DNA from: DATLGB01 sp964242305
GTDB taxonomy: Bacteria; Actinomycetota; Thermoleophilia; Solirubrobacterales; Solirubrobacteraceae
NCBI GenBank assembly: GCA_964242305.1
Contig: CAXTBB010000021.1
Coordinates: 1 to 64,000, forward strand
Reading direction: 5' to 3'
Length of the DNA: 64,000 nt
The notes below the pieces were generated by a model. That model worked only from the letters and a program-made list of their open reading frames with translations. It did no database searches and had not been told where the DNA came from. Made by a program: the position numbers and the translations under genes. Below, piece after piece: positions 48,734-56,405 of the stretch. The stretch's first letter is position 1. Each line of letters starts with the position of its first letter.

Positions 48734-51094
48734 ATGGCCGTCGAGGACCGCCCCATCGGCTTTGGCCGCCTGAAGCGCAAGGAGGACGCGCGCTTCATCC
48801 GCGGCCAGGGCAAGTACCTGGACGACATCCGCCTGCCGGGCATGCTGCACGGCGCGATCCTGCGCTCGCCCTACGCGCACGCCAAGATCGTCTCCATCGA
48901 CACGTCGGAGGCGCTCGCGCACCCGAACGTCGCCGCCGTCGTCACCGCCAAGGACCTGGAGACGCTCGGGCTCGCGTGGATGCCGACGATCTCCTACGAC
49001 ACGCAGGCCGTGCTCGCGGGCGACAAGGTGCGCTTCCAGGGGCAGGAGGTCGCGTTCGTCATCGCCACGGACGAGTACTCCGCGCGCGACGCGCTGCCGC
49101 TGATCGACGTCGAGTACGAACCGCTTCCCGCCATCGTCAACGCCCGCAAGGCGCTCGACGCCGACGCGCCGCTGATCCGCGACGACAAGGACGGGCAGAC
49201 GGACAACCTCGCGTCACCGACGTGGGAGGCCGGCGACGAAGCCGCCACGGACGCCGCCTTCGCCGAGGCCGACACGATCGTCAAGCGCGACATCATCTAC
49301 CCACGCTGCCACCCGGCCCCGCTGGAGACGTGCGGGATCATCGCCGACTTCAACCCGGAGACGGGCCAGCTGAACATCTACAACGGCAACCAGGCGCCGC
49401 ACGCGCACCGCACGGTCTACGCGCACGTCGCCGGCCTCGCGGAGCACATGATCCGCATCCAGTGCAACGACATCGGCGGCGGCTTCGGCAACAAGGTCCC
49501 GATCTATCCGGGCTACGTGTGCGCGATCGCCGGCTCGATCGTCGCGGGCGCCCCGATCAAGTGGGTCGAGGACCGCAGCGAGAACCTGATGTCGACCGGC
49601 TTCGCCCGCGACTACCTCATGAAGTCCGAGATCTGCGCGAAGAACGGCAGGATCACCGGCTTGCGGGTCGACGTGATCGCCGACCACGGCGCCTTCGACT
49701 CGACCGCCCAGCCGACCAAGTTCCCGGCCGGGTTCTTCCACATCGTGTGCGGTTCGTACGACCTGAAGGCGTCGCACGTCAAGGTCAAGGCGGTGTACAC
49801 GAACAAGGCGCCGGGCGGCGTCGCCTATCGCTGCTCGTTCCGCATCACCGAGGCCGTGTACCTCGTCGAGCGCATGGTCGACGCGCTGGCGCTGGAGATG
49901 GGCGCCGACCCGATCGACCTGCGGATGCAGAGCTTCATCGACGCCGAGCAGTTCCCGTACGAGACGACGACCGGCTGGACCTACGACTCGGGCGACTACC
50001 ACAAGACGATGAAGGTGGCGATGGACATCGCCGGGTACGAGGATCTGCGCCGCGAACAGGCCGAGAAGCGAGCGCGCGGCGAGCTGATGGGCATCGGCGT
50101 GTCCTTCTTCACCGAGGGCGTCGGCGCCGGGCCGCGCAAGCACATGGACATCCTCGGGCTGTCCATGAACGACGGTGCCGACCTGCGGGTCCACCCGTCG
50201 GGGAAGGCGGTCGTGTCGTTGAGCGCCCAGACCCAGGGCCAGGGCCACGAGACGACGTTCGCGCAGATCGTGGCCGAGGAGCTCGGCATCCCGCCCGAGG
50301 ACGTGCAGGTCCGCCACGGCGACACGGACCGCTCGCCGTACGGACTCGGGACCTACGGGTCGCGCTCGACGCCGGTGAGCGGCGCGGCGGTCGCGGTCGT
50401 CTCGCGCAAGGTGCGCGACAAGGCGCGGCAGATCGCGGCGACCATGATGGAGACGCGGCCGGAGGACCTGGCGTGGGAGAAGGGTCGCTGGTACGTGAAG
50501 GGCGACCCGTCACAGGGTGTCCCCATCGCCGACATCGCGTCACGCGCGTACAGCGGTGACGCGCTGCCGGAGGGCTTCGAGGGCGGGCTCGACGCGTCGG
50601 TCATCTACGACCCGCCGAACCTCACCTACCCCTACGGCGCGTACATCGCCGTCGTCGACATCGACCCCGACACCGCGCAGGTGACCGTGCGCCGCTTCAT
50701 CGCGGTCGACGACTGCGGCGTGCGCATCAACCCGATGGTCGTCGAGGGCCAGATCCACGGCGGCCTCGCCGAGGGCATCGGCATCGCGCTGATGGAGGTC
50801 ATCACCTTCGACGAGGAGGGCAACTGCCTGAACTCGTCGTTCATGGACTACCTGATCCCGACGGCGATGGAATGCCCCGACTTCGAGCTGGGTGAGACGG
50901 TGACGCCGTGCCCGCACCACCCGCTCGGCGCCAAGGGCGTCGGCGAGTCGCCCAACGTCGGGTCCCCGCCCGCGATCGTCAACGCCATCATCGACGCACT
51001 GCACGCGACCCACGGCGTCGACCACATCGACATGCCGTGCACGCCCGCGCGCGTGTGGGCCGCGATGCAGGGCCGCCCCGAGCCACCGCAGTGA
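48734..51094 (+). CDS. coxL: Aerobic CO dehydrogenase, Mo-Cu large subunit (form I)
   Basis: A 786-residue catalytic subunit oxidising CO with water to CO2. The form I loop AYRCSFR is intact; C367 corresponds to the Cys that carries Cu in the Oligotropha enzyme, and this loop separates true CO dehydrogenases from AYRGAGR form II proteins. The catalytic Glu is E738 in AKGVGESPNVG, and QGQGHETTFAQ and GGGFGNK contact the molybdopterin. ATG 48734 has AGGAGG 7 bases upstream. GTG of coxD overlaps its stop. Residues about 483-625 are duplicated as a separate small gene at 53308. Confidence 0.96.
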   Translation: MAVEDRPIGFGRLKRKEDARFIRGQGKYLDDIRLPGMLHGAILRSPYAHAKIVSIDTSEALAHPNVAAVVTAKDLETLGLAWMPTISYDTQAVLAGDKVRFQGQEVAFVIATDEYSARDALPLIDVEYEPLPAIVNARKALDADAPLIRDDKDGQTDNLASPTWEAGDEAATDAAFAEADTIVKRDIIYPRCHPAPLETCGIIADFNPETGQLNIYNGNQAPHAHRTVYAHVAGLAEHMIRIQCNDIGGGFGNKVPIYPGYVCAIAGSIVAGAPIKWVEDRSENLMSTGFARDYLMKSEICAKNGRITGLRVDVIADHGAFDSTAQPTKFPAGFFHIVCGSYDLKASHVKVKAVYTNKAPGGVAYRCSFRITEAVYLVERMVDALALEMGADPIDLRMQSFIDAEQFPYETTTGWTYDSGDYHKTMKVAMDIAGYEDLRREQAEKRARGELMGIGVSFFTEGVGAGPRKHMDILGLSMNDGADLRVHPSGKAVVSLSAQTQGQGHETTFAQIVAEELGIPPEDVQVRHGDTDRSPYGLGTYGSRSTPVSGAAVAVVSRKVRDKARQIAATMMETRPEDLAWEKGRWYVKGDPSQGVPIADIASRAYSGDALPEGFEGGLDASVIYDPPNLTYPYGAYIAVVDIDPDTAQVTVRRFIAVDDCGVRINPMVVEGQIHGGLAEGIGIALMEVITFDEEGNCLNSSFMDYLIPTAMECPDFELGETVTPCPHHPLGAKGVGESPNVGSPPAIVNAIIDALHATHGVDHIDMPCTPARVWAAMQGRPEPPQ

Positions 51095-51948
51095 ACCACC
51101 TGGTCCCCGACGTCGAGACGCTGGCGCAGCGGCTGGCCGCGGTGGACTATCTCGTCGACGAGGGCCTGGCGACCTCGCTGTTCCTGTCGCTGCGGCTGCC
51201 CCAGCCGCTGCTGCTGGAGGGCGAGGCGGGCGTGGGGAAGACGGAGGCCGCGAAGGCGCTGGCCGCCGTGCTGGACACACCGCTGATCCGGCTGCAGTGC
51301 TACGAGGGCATCGACGCGGCGGAGGCCCTGTACGAGTGGAACTACCCACGCCAGCTGCTGGCGATCCAGCTCGGCGGGAAGTCCGAGGCCGACCTGTTCG
51401 GACCCGAGTACCTGATCGCCCGGCCGCTGCTGCGAGCGCTCCAGCATCCCGGCCCGCGGCCGGCCGTCCTGCTGATCGACGAGATCGACCGCGCCGACGC
51501 CGACTTCGAGGCGTTCCTGCTCGAGCTCCTGGCCGAAGCCGCCGTCACGATCCCCGAGCTGGGGACGGTGCGCGCGACGCACCCGCCCGCGATCGTCTTG
51601 ACGTCCAACCGCACGCGCGACCTGCACGACGCCGTCAAGCGCCGCTGCCTCTATCACTGGATCAACCACCCCTCGGCGCAGCGCGAGCTCGAGATCATCC
51701 GGCGGCGGGTGCCCGACGCCGCCGAGACCCTGGCCAAGGCGGTGGTGAGGGCGGTCGCCAACTTCCGCGAGGCGGAGGTGCAGAAGGCGCCGGGCATCGC
51801 GGAGGCGATCGACTGGCTGGCGGCGCTCGAGGTGCTCGGGGTCGAGCAGCTCGACCCGGCGGTGGCGGACCGCACGCTGGGGGCGGTCCTCAAGTACAGC
51901 GAGGACCAGGACGTCGTGCGGCCGCGCCTCGAGGAGCTGCTGGCATGA
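51091..51948 (+). CDS. coxD: MoxR-type AAA+ ATPase CoxD
   Basis: A 285-residue AAA+ ATPase with Walker A GEAGVGKT (44-51), Walker B VLLIDEIDRAD, and an Arg finger region in AVKRRCLYHW. In Oligotropha CoxD, a chaperone-like ATPase, is needed to add sulfur and copper to the CoxL active site. GTG 51091 overlaps the coxL stop (GTGA) and its own stop overlaps coxE. Its presence is strong support for a functional form I enzyme. Confidence 0.93.
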   Translation: MNHLVPDVETLAQRLAAVDYLVDEGLATSLFLSLRLPQPLLLEGEAGVGKTEAAKALAAVLDTPLIRLQCYEGIDAAEALYEWNYPRQLLAIQLGGKSEADLFGPEYLIARPLLRALQHPGPRPAVLLIDEIDRADADFEAFLLELLAEAAVTIPELGTVRATHPPAIVLTSNRTRDLHDAVKRRCLYHWINHPSAQRELEIIRRRVPDAAETLAKAVVRAVANFREAEVQKAPGIAEAIDWLAALEVLGVEQLDPAVADRTLGAVLKYSEDQDVVRPRLEELLA

Positions 51949-53165
51949 CGGTGCCGCTCGCCGTCGCCTTCACGCGCCGGCTGCGCGACGCCGGCCTGCC
52001 CGTGGCACCCGACCGCGGCGCGTGGTTCGCGAGCGCGTTGACGGTGACGCAGCCGGTGGCGCGGCGAAGCCTCTACTGGACCGCGCGCGCGGTGCTCGTC
52101 AGCGATCCGACCCAGGTGCGCGCGTTCGACCGCGTCTTCCGGGAGGTGTTCGGCTCGAGCGGAGACGTCACGGAGGAGCCCGGCGCGCCGATCCCGCCGG
52201 ACGAGCTGGTGCCGGGGGCCGCAGGCGCTGCGGACGGCACCGGCGACACCATCCTGGTGCCGACGCTGGCCTCGGACGACGAGATCCTCAGCGCGAAGGC
52301 CTTCGACGCGCTGACCGAGGAGGAGCTCGTGGCCCTCCGACGCCTGATGGCGAGGCTGGAGATCAGCACGCCGGCGCGGCGGACGCGACGGGCGGTCCGC
52401 GACCGGCGCGGGCACCGGGTGGACCTGCGACGCACGCTGCGCGGGGCCCACCGGACCGGCGCGGTGCCGATCCGGATCGCCCGCCGGGAGCGGCGCGTGG
52501 AGCGGAGACGCCTCGTCCTGCTGTGCGACATCTCCGGCTCGATGGAGCCCTACGCGCGGGCCTACCTGCAGTTCCTCACCGCCGCGGGGCCGCAGGCGGA
52601 GGCGTTCGTGTTCGCGACGCGCCTGACCCGCATCACGCGCGCGCTGGCGACCCGCTCGCCCGAGCGCGCGCTGCAGCGGGCCGCCGCGGCGGCACCGGAC
52701 TGGTCGAGCGGCACGCGCATCGGCGACGCGCTGCGCGCCTTCAACGACCAGCACGCGCGGCGCGGGATGGCGCGCGGCGCGATCGTGGTCATCCTCTCCG
52801 ACGGCTGGGAACGCGGCGACCCCACGCTGGTGGGCCGCGAGATGGTGCGCCTGGCGCGCCTGGCGCACCGCATCGTCTGGGTCAACCCGCGCGTGAGCGC
52901 CGACGGCTTCGTGCCGCGGGCGGGCGGGATGGCCGCGGCGCTGCCGCACGTCGACGCGCTCGTCTCCGGTCACAACCTCGCGGCGCTGCACCAGGTCGTG
53001 GCCGCCATCGGCGCCGAGCGCGACGGCACGCCGCCCGAGCTCCCCGCCGAGGAGCCCGAGGACGAACCGTGGGGCAGCGCCACCCCGGTGCCGGGGTCGA
53101 GCGTGGCCATGCCGAGCGGCTACGGGCCCAAGCGCGGCGTCACCACCCCCGGGTGGACCCGGTGA
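51945..53165 (+). CDS. coxE: VWA-domain protein CoxE
   Basis: A 406-residue protein with a von Willebrand factor A domain in the second half; the MIDAS metal motif is CDISGSM (D195). The N-terminal half is helical with a basic linker (ARRTRRAVRDRRGHR). CoxE works with CoxD in maturation of the Mo-Cu centre, as other MoxR-VWA pairs do for their targets. ATG 51945 overlaps coxD; the C-terminus is Pro/Glu-rich. The next small gene overlaps its stop (GTGA). Confidence 0.92.
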   Translation: MTVPLAVAFTRRLRDAGLPVAPDRGAWFASALTVTQPVARRSLYWTARAVLVSDPTQVRAFDRVFREVFGSSGDVTEEPGAPIPPDELVPGAAGAADGTGDTILVPTLASDDEILSAKAFDALTEEELVALRRLMARLEISTPARRTRRAVRDRRGHRVDLRRTLRGAHRTGAVPIRIARRERRVERRRLVLLCDISGSMEPYARAYLQFLTAAGPQAEAFVFATRLTRITRALATRSPERALQRAAAAAPDWSSGTRIGDALRAFNDQHARRGMARGAIVVILSDGWERGDPTLVGREMVRLARLAHRIVWVNPRVSADGFVPRAGGMAAALPHVDALVSGHNLAALHQVVAAIGAERDGTPPELPAEEPEDEPWGSATPVPGSSVAMPSGYGPKRGVTTPGWTR

Positions 53166-53311
53166 AGGTCTGCATCTACCCCGGGTGCGACCGGCCTGCC
53201 GTGGCGCCGCACCCGCTCGGCGGCCCCCAGTCCGCCTTCTGCGACCGCGAGGATCACAACGCGCTGACCGCTCACCAGGAGCGGCAGCGGCTCATCAAGG
53301 AGGAGCGATGA
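53162..53311 (+). CDS. Tiny putative metal-binding protein in the cox operon
   Basis: A 49-residue protein with CIYPGC near the N-terminus and FCDREDH further on, a likely C-x4-C / C-x4-H metal site, and a charged helix (ALTAHQERQRLIKEER). GTG 53162 overlaps coxE and its stop overlaps the next ATG, so it is an integral operon member. No family is recognised. A role in metal or cofactor delivery is possible but not shown. Confidence 0.6.
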   Translation: MKVCIYPGCDRPAVAPHPLGGPQSAFCDREDHNALTAHQERQRLIKEER

Positions 53312-53745
53312 CCGACGAGGCCTACCGCGCGGTGTTCATCCGTGTCCATCCGACGGGCAAGATGGTCCTCAGCCTCACCACGGAGGCGGACGGGCACGAG
53401 GGCGACTACGCCCAGCTCGTCGCCGACGAGCTCGGCATCCCGGCGCTCGACGTCAAGGTCGTCCCCGCCGACACCGATCGCTTCGGCGTCGAACACGGCT
53501 ACAACACCGCGCCGTCGACCGCGACGGCGGCGGCCGTGACGAGCGCGGCCGGGAAGATCCTCGACAAGGCCGGGCAGTTGGCCGGCGTGGCCGTCGGTCC
53601 CGGCGCGACCTGGGCGGACGGCGCCTTCACCGGCGACGGCCAGTCGCAGACCATCGCCGACCTCGCCCTGTACGCCCACGGCACCGGCGAACTGCCGGTC
53701 GGCGTCGAAGGCGGCCTCGACGCCCAGACCGTCTACCGGGACTGA
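53308..53745 (+). CDS. Free-standing CoxL-domain protein (mini-CoxL)
   Basis: A 145-residue protein that aligns along its whole length with about residues 483-625 of the CoxL just upstream: FIRVHPTGKMVLSLTTEADG against DLRVHPSGKAVVSLSAQTQG, then QLVADELGIPALDVKVVPADTDR and closing GGLDAQTVYRD. The molybdopterin-contacting QGQGHET is replaced by EADGHEG, and neither the Cu-binding Cys nor the catalytic Glu is included, so it cannot be an enzyme. The frame is intact with normal codon bias and sits in the operon by ATGA overlap. A chaperone or assembly decoy for CoxL or the cofactor is an inference. Confidence 0.78.
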   Translation: MTDEAYRAVFIRVHPTGKMVLSLTTEADGHEGDYAQLVADELGIPALDVKVVPADTDRFGVEHGYNTAPSTATAAAVTSAAGKILDKAGQLAGVAVGPGATWADGAFTGDGQSQTIADLALYAHGTGELPVGVEGGLDAQTVYRD

Positions 53746-54203
53746 AGCTCGACGGTGACCTCGTCCGCGACCTTCAGCGTGCCGAACAGCGCCGAGTACG
53801 GCTTGATGCCGAAGTCGGTCTGCTTGACGACGGCGCGGCTCGTGCCGTCGACGACGGTGAAGGCCACCGGCCGCCTGGTGCCGAGCAGATCGAGCTCACC
53901 CTCGGCGGCCCCCGTGCCGTCGATGGTGCCCGTGAACGCGATCGTGCCGCCCGCGAGGATCTCGTCGTCGATCGTCTGCTTGATGTTGACCTTGTCGTCC
54001 TCGTCGAGCTTCTTCATCCCGCCCGTCCCCTCGAGGACGACGAAGGACCGCGAGTCCGCCGTCATCGCGACGTGCCCGTCGTCATCGACCGTCGCCTCCC
54101 ATGCGGTGACCTCGATGGTGAGGTCGTGGCCGGCCTTCGCGGCGGCGCCGGCGCGCGTCGTCCGCACCAGCAGCGTGCTGTTCTCGGGGCCATACGTGTC
54201 CAT
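53733..54203 (-). CDS. YceI-family lipocalin-like protein
   Basis: A protein of about 156 residues (ATG 54203; ATG 54212 adds three). It has the YceI beta-barrel pattern: NSTLLVRTTRAGAAAKAGHDL at the N-terminus, TIAFTGTIDGTG, and the final FGIKPYSALFGTLKVADEV. YceI proteins bind polyisoprenoids such as quinones, but usually in the periplasm; this one lacks a signal peptide. It lies inside the cox locus on the opposite strand, divergent from coxG and overlapping the mini-CoxL gene by 13 bases. Confidence 0.88.
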   Translation of the reverse strand: MDTYGPENSTLLVRTTRAGAAAKAGHDLTIEVTAWEATVDDDGHVAMTADSRSFVVLEGTGGMKKLDEDDKVNIKQTIDDEILAGGTIAFTGTIDGTGAAEGELDLLGTRRPVAFTVVDGTSRAVVKQTDFGIKPYSALFGTLKVADEVTVELQSR

Positions 54204-54232
54204 ACCCGTCATCCAACACGAAAGGAGCGACT

Positions 54233-54661
54233 GTGGTTGAACTCGACCACTCCTTCACCTCCGGCCAGGGCGTCGACCACACCTGGGCGGCGATCCTCGA
54301 CCTCGACCGCGTGATTCCCTGCGTCGAGGGCGGCAAGGTGCTCGAGCGCACCGCCGACGACGCCGCCAAGGCCGAGATCAAGATCAAGATGGGCGCGATG
54401 TCGATGTCGTTCACCGGCACGGTGACCGTCGTCGAGCGCGACGACGACGCGCATCGCGCCGTCCTGCGGGTCAAGTCGCGCGAGAAGGGCGGTCAGGGCC
54501 ACGCCAACGCCGACGTCACCTTCGCCCTGAACGGGGAGGGCGGCACCATCCACACGGCCGCGGCCATCACCGGCAAGGCCGCCTCCATGGGCGAGGGGAT
54601 GGTGGCCACCGTCCTCGACGCCATGATCGGCGACTTCACGCAGAACCTGGCGACGATTTGA
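54233..54661 (+). CDS. coxG: CO dehydrogenase accessory protein CoxG (SRPBCC fold)
   Basis: A 142-residue START/SRPBCC-fold protein of the CoxG family: HSFTSGQGVDHTWAAILDL at the start, GAMSMSFTGTVTVVE and a C-terminal amphipathic helix (VATVLDAMIGDFTQNLATI). Recent work on mycobacterial CO dehydrogenase implicates CoxG in membrane recruitment and quinone supply. GTG 54233 has AAGGAG 5 bases upstream. It begins the second half of the cox locus and is coupled to the zinc-ribbon gene. Confidence 0.92.
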   Translation: MVELDHSFTSGQGVDHTWAAILDLDRVIPCVEGGKVLERTADDAAKAEIKIKMGAMSMSFTGTVTVVERDDDAHRAVLRVKSREKGGQGHANADVTFALNGEGGTIHTAAAITGKAASMGEGMVATVLDAMIGDFTQNLATI

Positions 54662-54924
54662 CCCAGCTGACGATGGAACGGGTGCGCCCCGGCTCCGTCC
54701 CCTATGACGGCGGTACCGCCGTGCAGGAGAACCCGCACCGCCCGGTCTTCTCGGGAAACGGCCCGAACGACTACGTTTGCGGGGCGTGCGGCAACGTCCT
54801 CGCGACGGCCATGGACCCCGACTACATGACGTTCCGGGTGCGGGTCAAGTGCGGCCGCTGCAAGACCGTCAACGTGGCCGAGAACGACAATCGCACGCCG
54901 GAGGAGAGGAAGCCGCGACGATGA
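54658..54924 (+). CDS. Zinc-ribbon protein between coxG and xdhC-like gene
   Basis: An 88-residue protein with CGACGN and CGRCKTVN, a CxxC-CxxC zinc ribbon of the kind seen in Com-like or rubredoxin-like small proteins. TTG 54658 overlaps the coxG stop; ATG 54673 is an alternative start. Unknown function; its fixed place between coxG and the xdhC-like gene suggests a role in enzyme maturation. Confidence 0.7.
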   Translation: MTQLTMERVRPGSVPYDGGTAVQENPHRPVFSGNGPNDYVCGACGNVLATAMDPDYMTFRVRVKCGRCKTVNVAENDNRTPEERKPRR

Positions 54925-55769
54925 TCGAGAGCGCTCGGGCCGGCCGGCTGCTCGAGGAGGGGGTCCCGTTCGTGGCCGCGACGGTCGTGCGCGCCGTCAA
55001 ACCGACAAGCGTGCGGCCGGGCGACAGCGCCATCGTCCATCCCGACGGGACGATCGAGGGCTTCGTCGGCGGGCAGTGCGCCGAGAGCTCGGTGCGGCTG
55101 TACGCGGCGCGGGCGCTGGAGACCGGCGAGGCCATCCTGCTCGCCCTCACGCCGGGCGACGGCGACGACGAGCATCGGGAGGGCGTCATCGTCTCCCACA
55201 ACCCGTGCCTGAGCGGCGGGACGCTGGAGATCTTCCTCGAGCCGCAGCTGCCGCCGTCCCGGCTCGTCGTCGTCGGCGACACGCCCATCGCGCGGGCACT
55301 GAGGACCATGGCCGGGGCGGGCGGCTACGAGGTCTCCGACGAACTGCGCGCGGGCGACGCTGCGCTCGTCGTCGCCTCGCACGGGCACGGCGAGGAGGCG
55401 GCGCTGACGCAGGCGCTGGAGACCGGCGTCGGGTACGTCGGCCTCGTCGCGAGCGCCCGGCGCGGCGCCGCCGTGCTCGCCTCGCTCGACCTCGACGAGG
55501 CGCTGCGCGCGCGCGTGCACACGCCGGCCGGGCTCGACATCGGCGCGCGCGCCGCCAGCGAGATCGCGATCTCGATCCTCGCCGAGGTCGTAGCCGAGCG
55601 CGCCGCGCATCCGGTCCTGCCCAAGACCGAGTCGGGGACGGCGATCGACCCGGTCTGCGGCATGGAGGTCGACACGGGGCCGGGCGCGATCACGGCCGAC
55701 GTCGGGAGCGAGCGCTTCTACTTCTGCCGGGACGACTGCCGCTCGGCCTTCGTCGCCTCGCGTGCCTGA
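54921..55769 (+). CDS. XdhC/CoxF-like maturation factor fused to a YHS domain
   Basis: A 282-residue fusion. Residues 1-240 are XdhC/CoxF/CoxI-like: FVAATVVRAVKPTSVRPGDS, GFVGGQCAES, then a Rossmann part (LVVVGDTPIARAL) and YVGLVASARRGAAV. This family inserts sulfurated molybdenum cofactor into hydroxylases. Residues 243-282 form a YHS domain (DPVCGMEVDTGPG, FYFCRDDCRSAF), a small metal-associated module common in copper proteins. ATG 54921 is coupled to the zinc-ribbon gene. Confidence 0.9.
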   Translation: MIESARAGRLLEEGVPFVAATVVRAVKPTSVRPGDSAIVHPDGTIEGFVGGQCAESSVRLYAARALETGEAILLALTPGDGDDEHREGVIVSHNPCLSGGTLEIFLEPQLPPSRLVVVGDTPIARALRTMAGAGGYEVSDELRAGDAALVVASHGHGEEAALTQALETGVGYVGLVASARRGAAVLASLDLDEALRARVHTPAGLDIGARAASEIAISILAEVVAERAAHPVLPKTESGTAIDPVCGMEVDTGPGAITADVGSERFYFCRDDCRSAFVASRA

Positions 55770-56331
55770 CCGCGTCACCGGGCTGGTGCTGGCGGCGGGC
55801 GGGTCGTCCCGCCTCGGACAGCCCAAGCAGCTGCTGCCGCTGGGTGACGGGACGCTGCTCGACGCCGTGCTGACCACCGCCCGGGCGTGCCCGTTCGACC
55901 AGCTGTTGTGCGTGCTGGGGGGCGGTGCGGACGGCGTCCGGGAGGCCGTCGACCTCGCCGGTGCCGAGGTGGTCGAGAACCCGGGGTTCGGCGGCGGCTG
56001 CTCGTCCTCGATCGCGGCGGCCCTGCCGCGCGTGACGGGCGACGTGCTGGTCCTGATGCTCGGCGACCAGCCGGGCGTCACCGCCGCGACGGTCAGGAGC
56101 CTGCTCGCGGGGCGCGATGGGGCGGCGCTCGCCGCCTGCGCCTACGAGGACGGCCGCGGGCATCCGTTCGCCTTCGCCAGATCCGTGTTCGGCGACCTCG
56201 CCACCCTGCACGGCGACAAGGGCGTGTGGAAGCTGCTCGACCGCGGCCCGGTCACGGACGTCGCGATCCCGGGGCGCGTCCCGCTGGACGTCGACACCTG
56301 GGCGGACTATGAGGCGCTGCTGGGCGCCTGA
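55762..56331 (+). CDS. mocA: Molybdenum cofactor cytidylyltransferase-like protein (MocA/CoxI-type NTP transferase)
   Basis: A 189-residue nucleotidyltransferase with the N-terminal GLVLAAGGSSRLGQPKQLL motif, MLGDQPGV and a final DVDTWADYEAL, the MocA/MobA-like pattern. MocA adds CMP to the Mo cofactor, giving the cytosine dinucleotide form found in CO dehydrogenase. GTG 55762 lies 8 bases inside the XdhC-YHS gene, so the two are coupled. It ends the cox locus. Confidence 0.88.
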   Translation: MPDRVTGLVLAAGGSSRLGQPKQLLPLGDGTLLDAVLTTARACPFDQLLCVLGGGADGVREAVDLAGAEVVENPGFGGGCSSSIAAALPRVTGDVLVLMLGDQPGVTAATVRSLLAGRDGAALAACAYEDGRGHPFAFARSVFGDLATLHGDKGVWKLLDRGPVTDVAIPGRVPLDVDTWADYEALLGA

Positions 56332-56405
56332 TCGTCCGAAGGGACGAGCGCGGATCATCACCGCGCCTGACGACGCCCCACCCGACGGCGGAGAGCATCC
56401 TCGCC

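Noticed and set aside
48734..51094. Xanthine dehydrogenase or form II CoxL assignment for the large subunit
   Set aside because: The active-site loop is AYRCSFR, not AYRGAGR, and the gene order is M-S-L with coxD and coxE, as in form I CO dehydrogenases.
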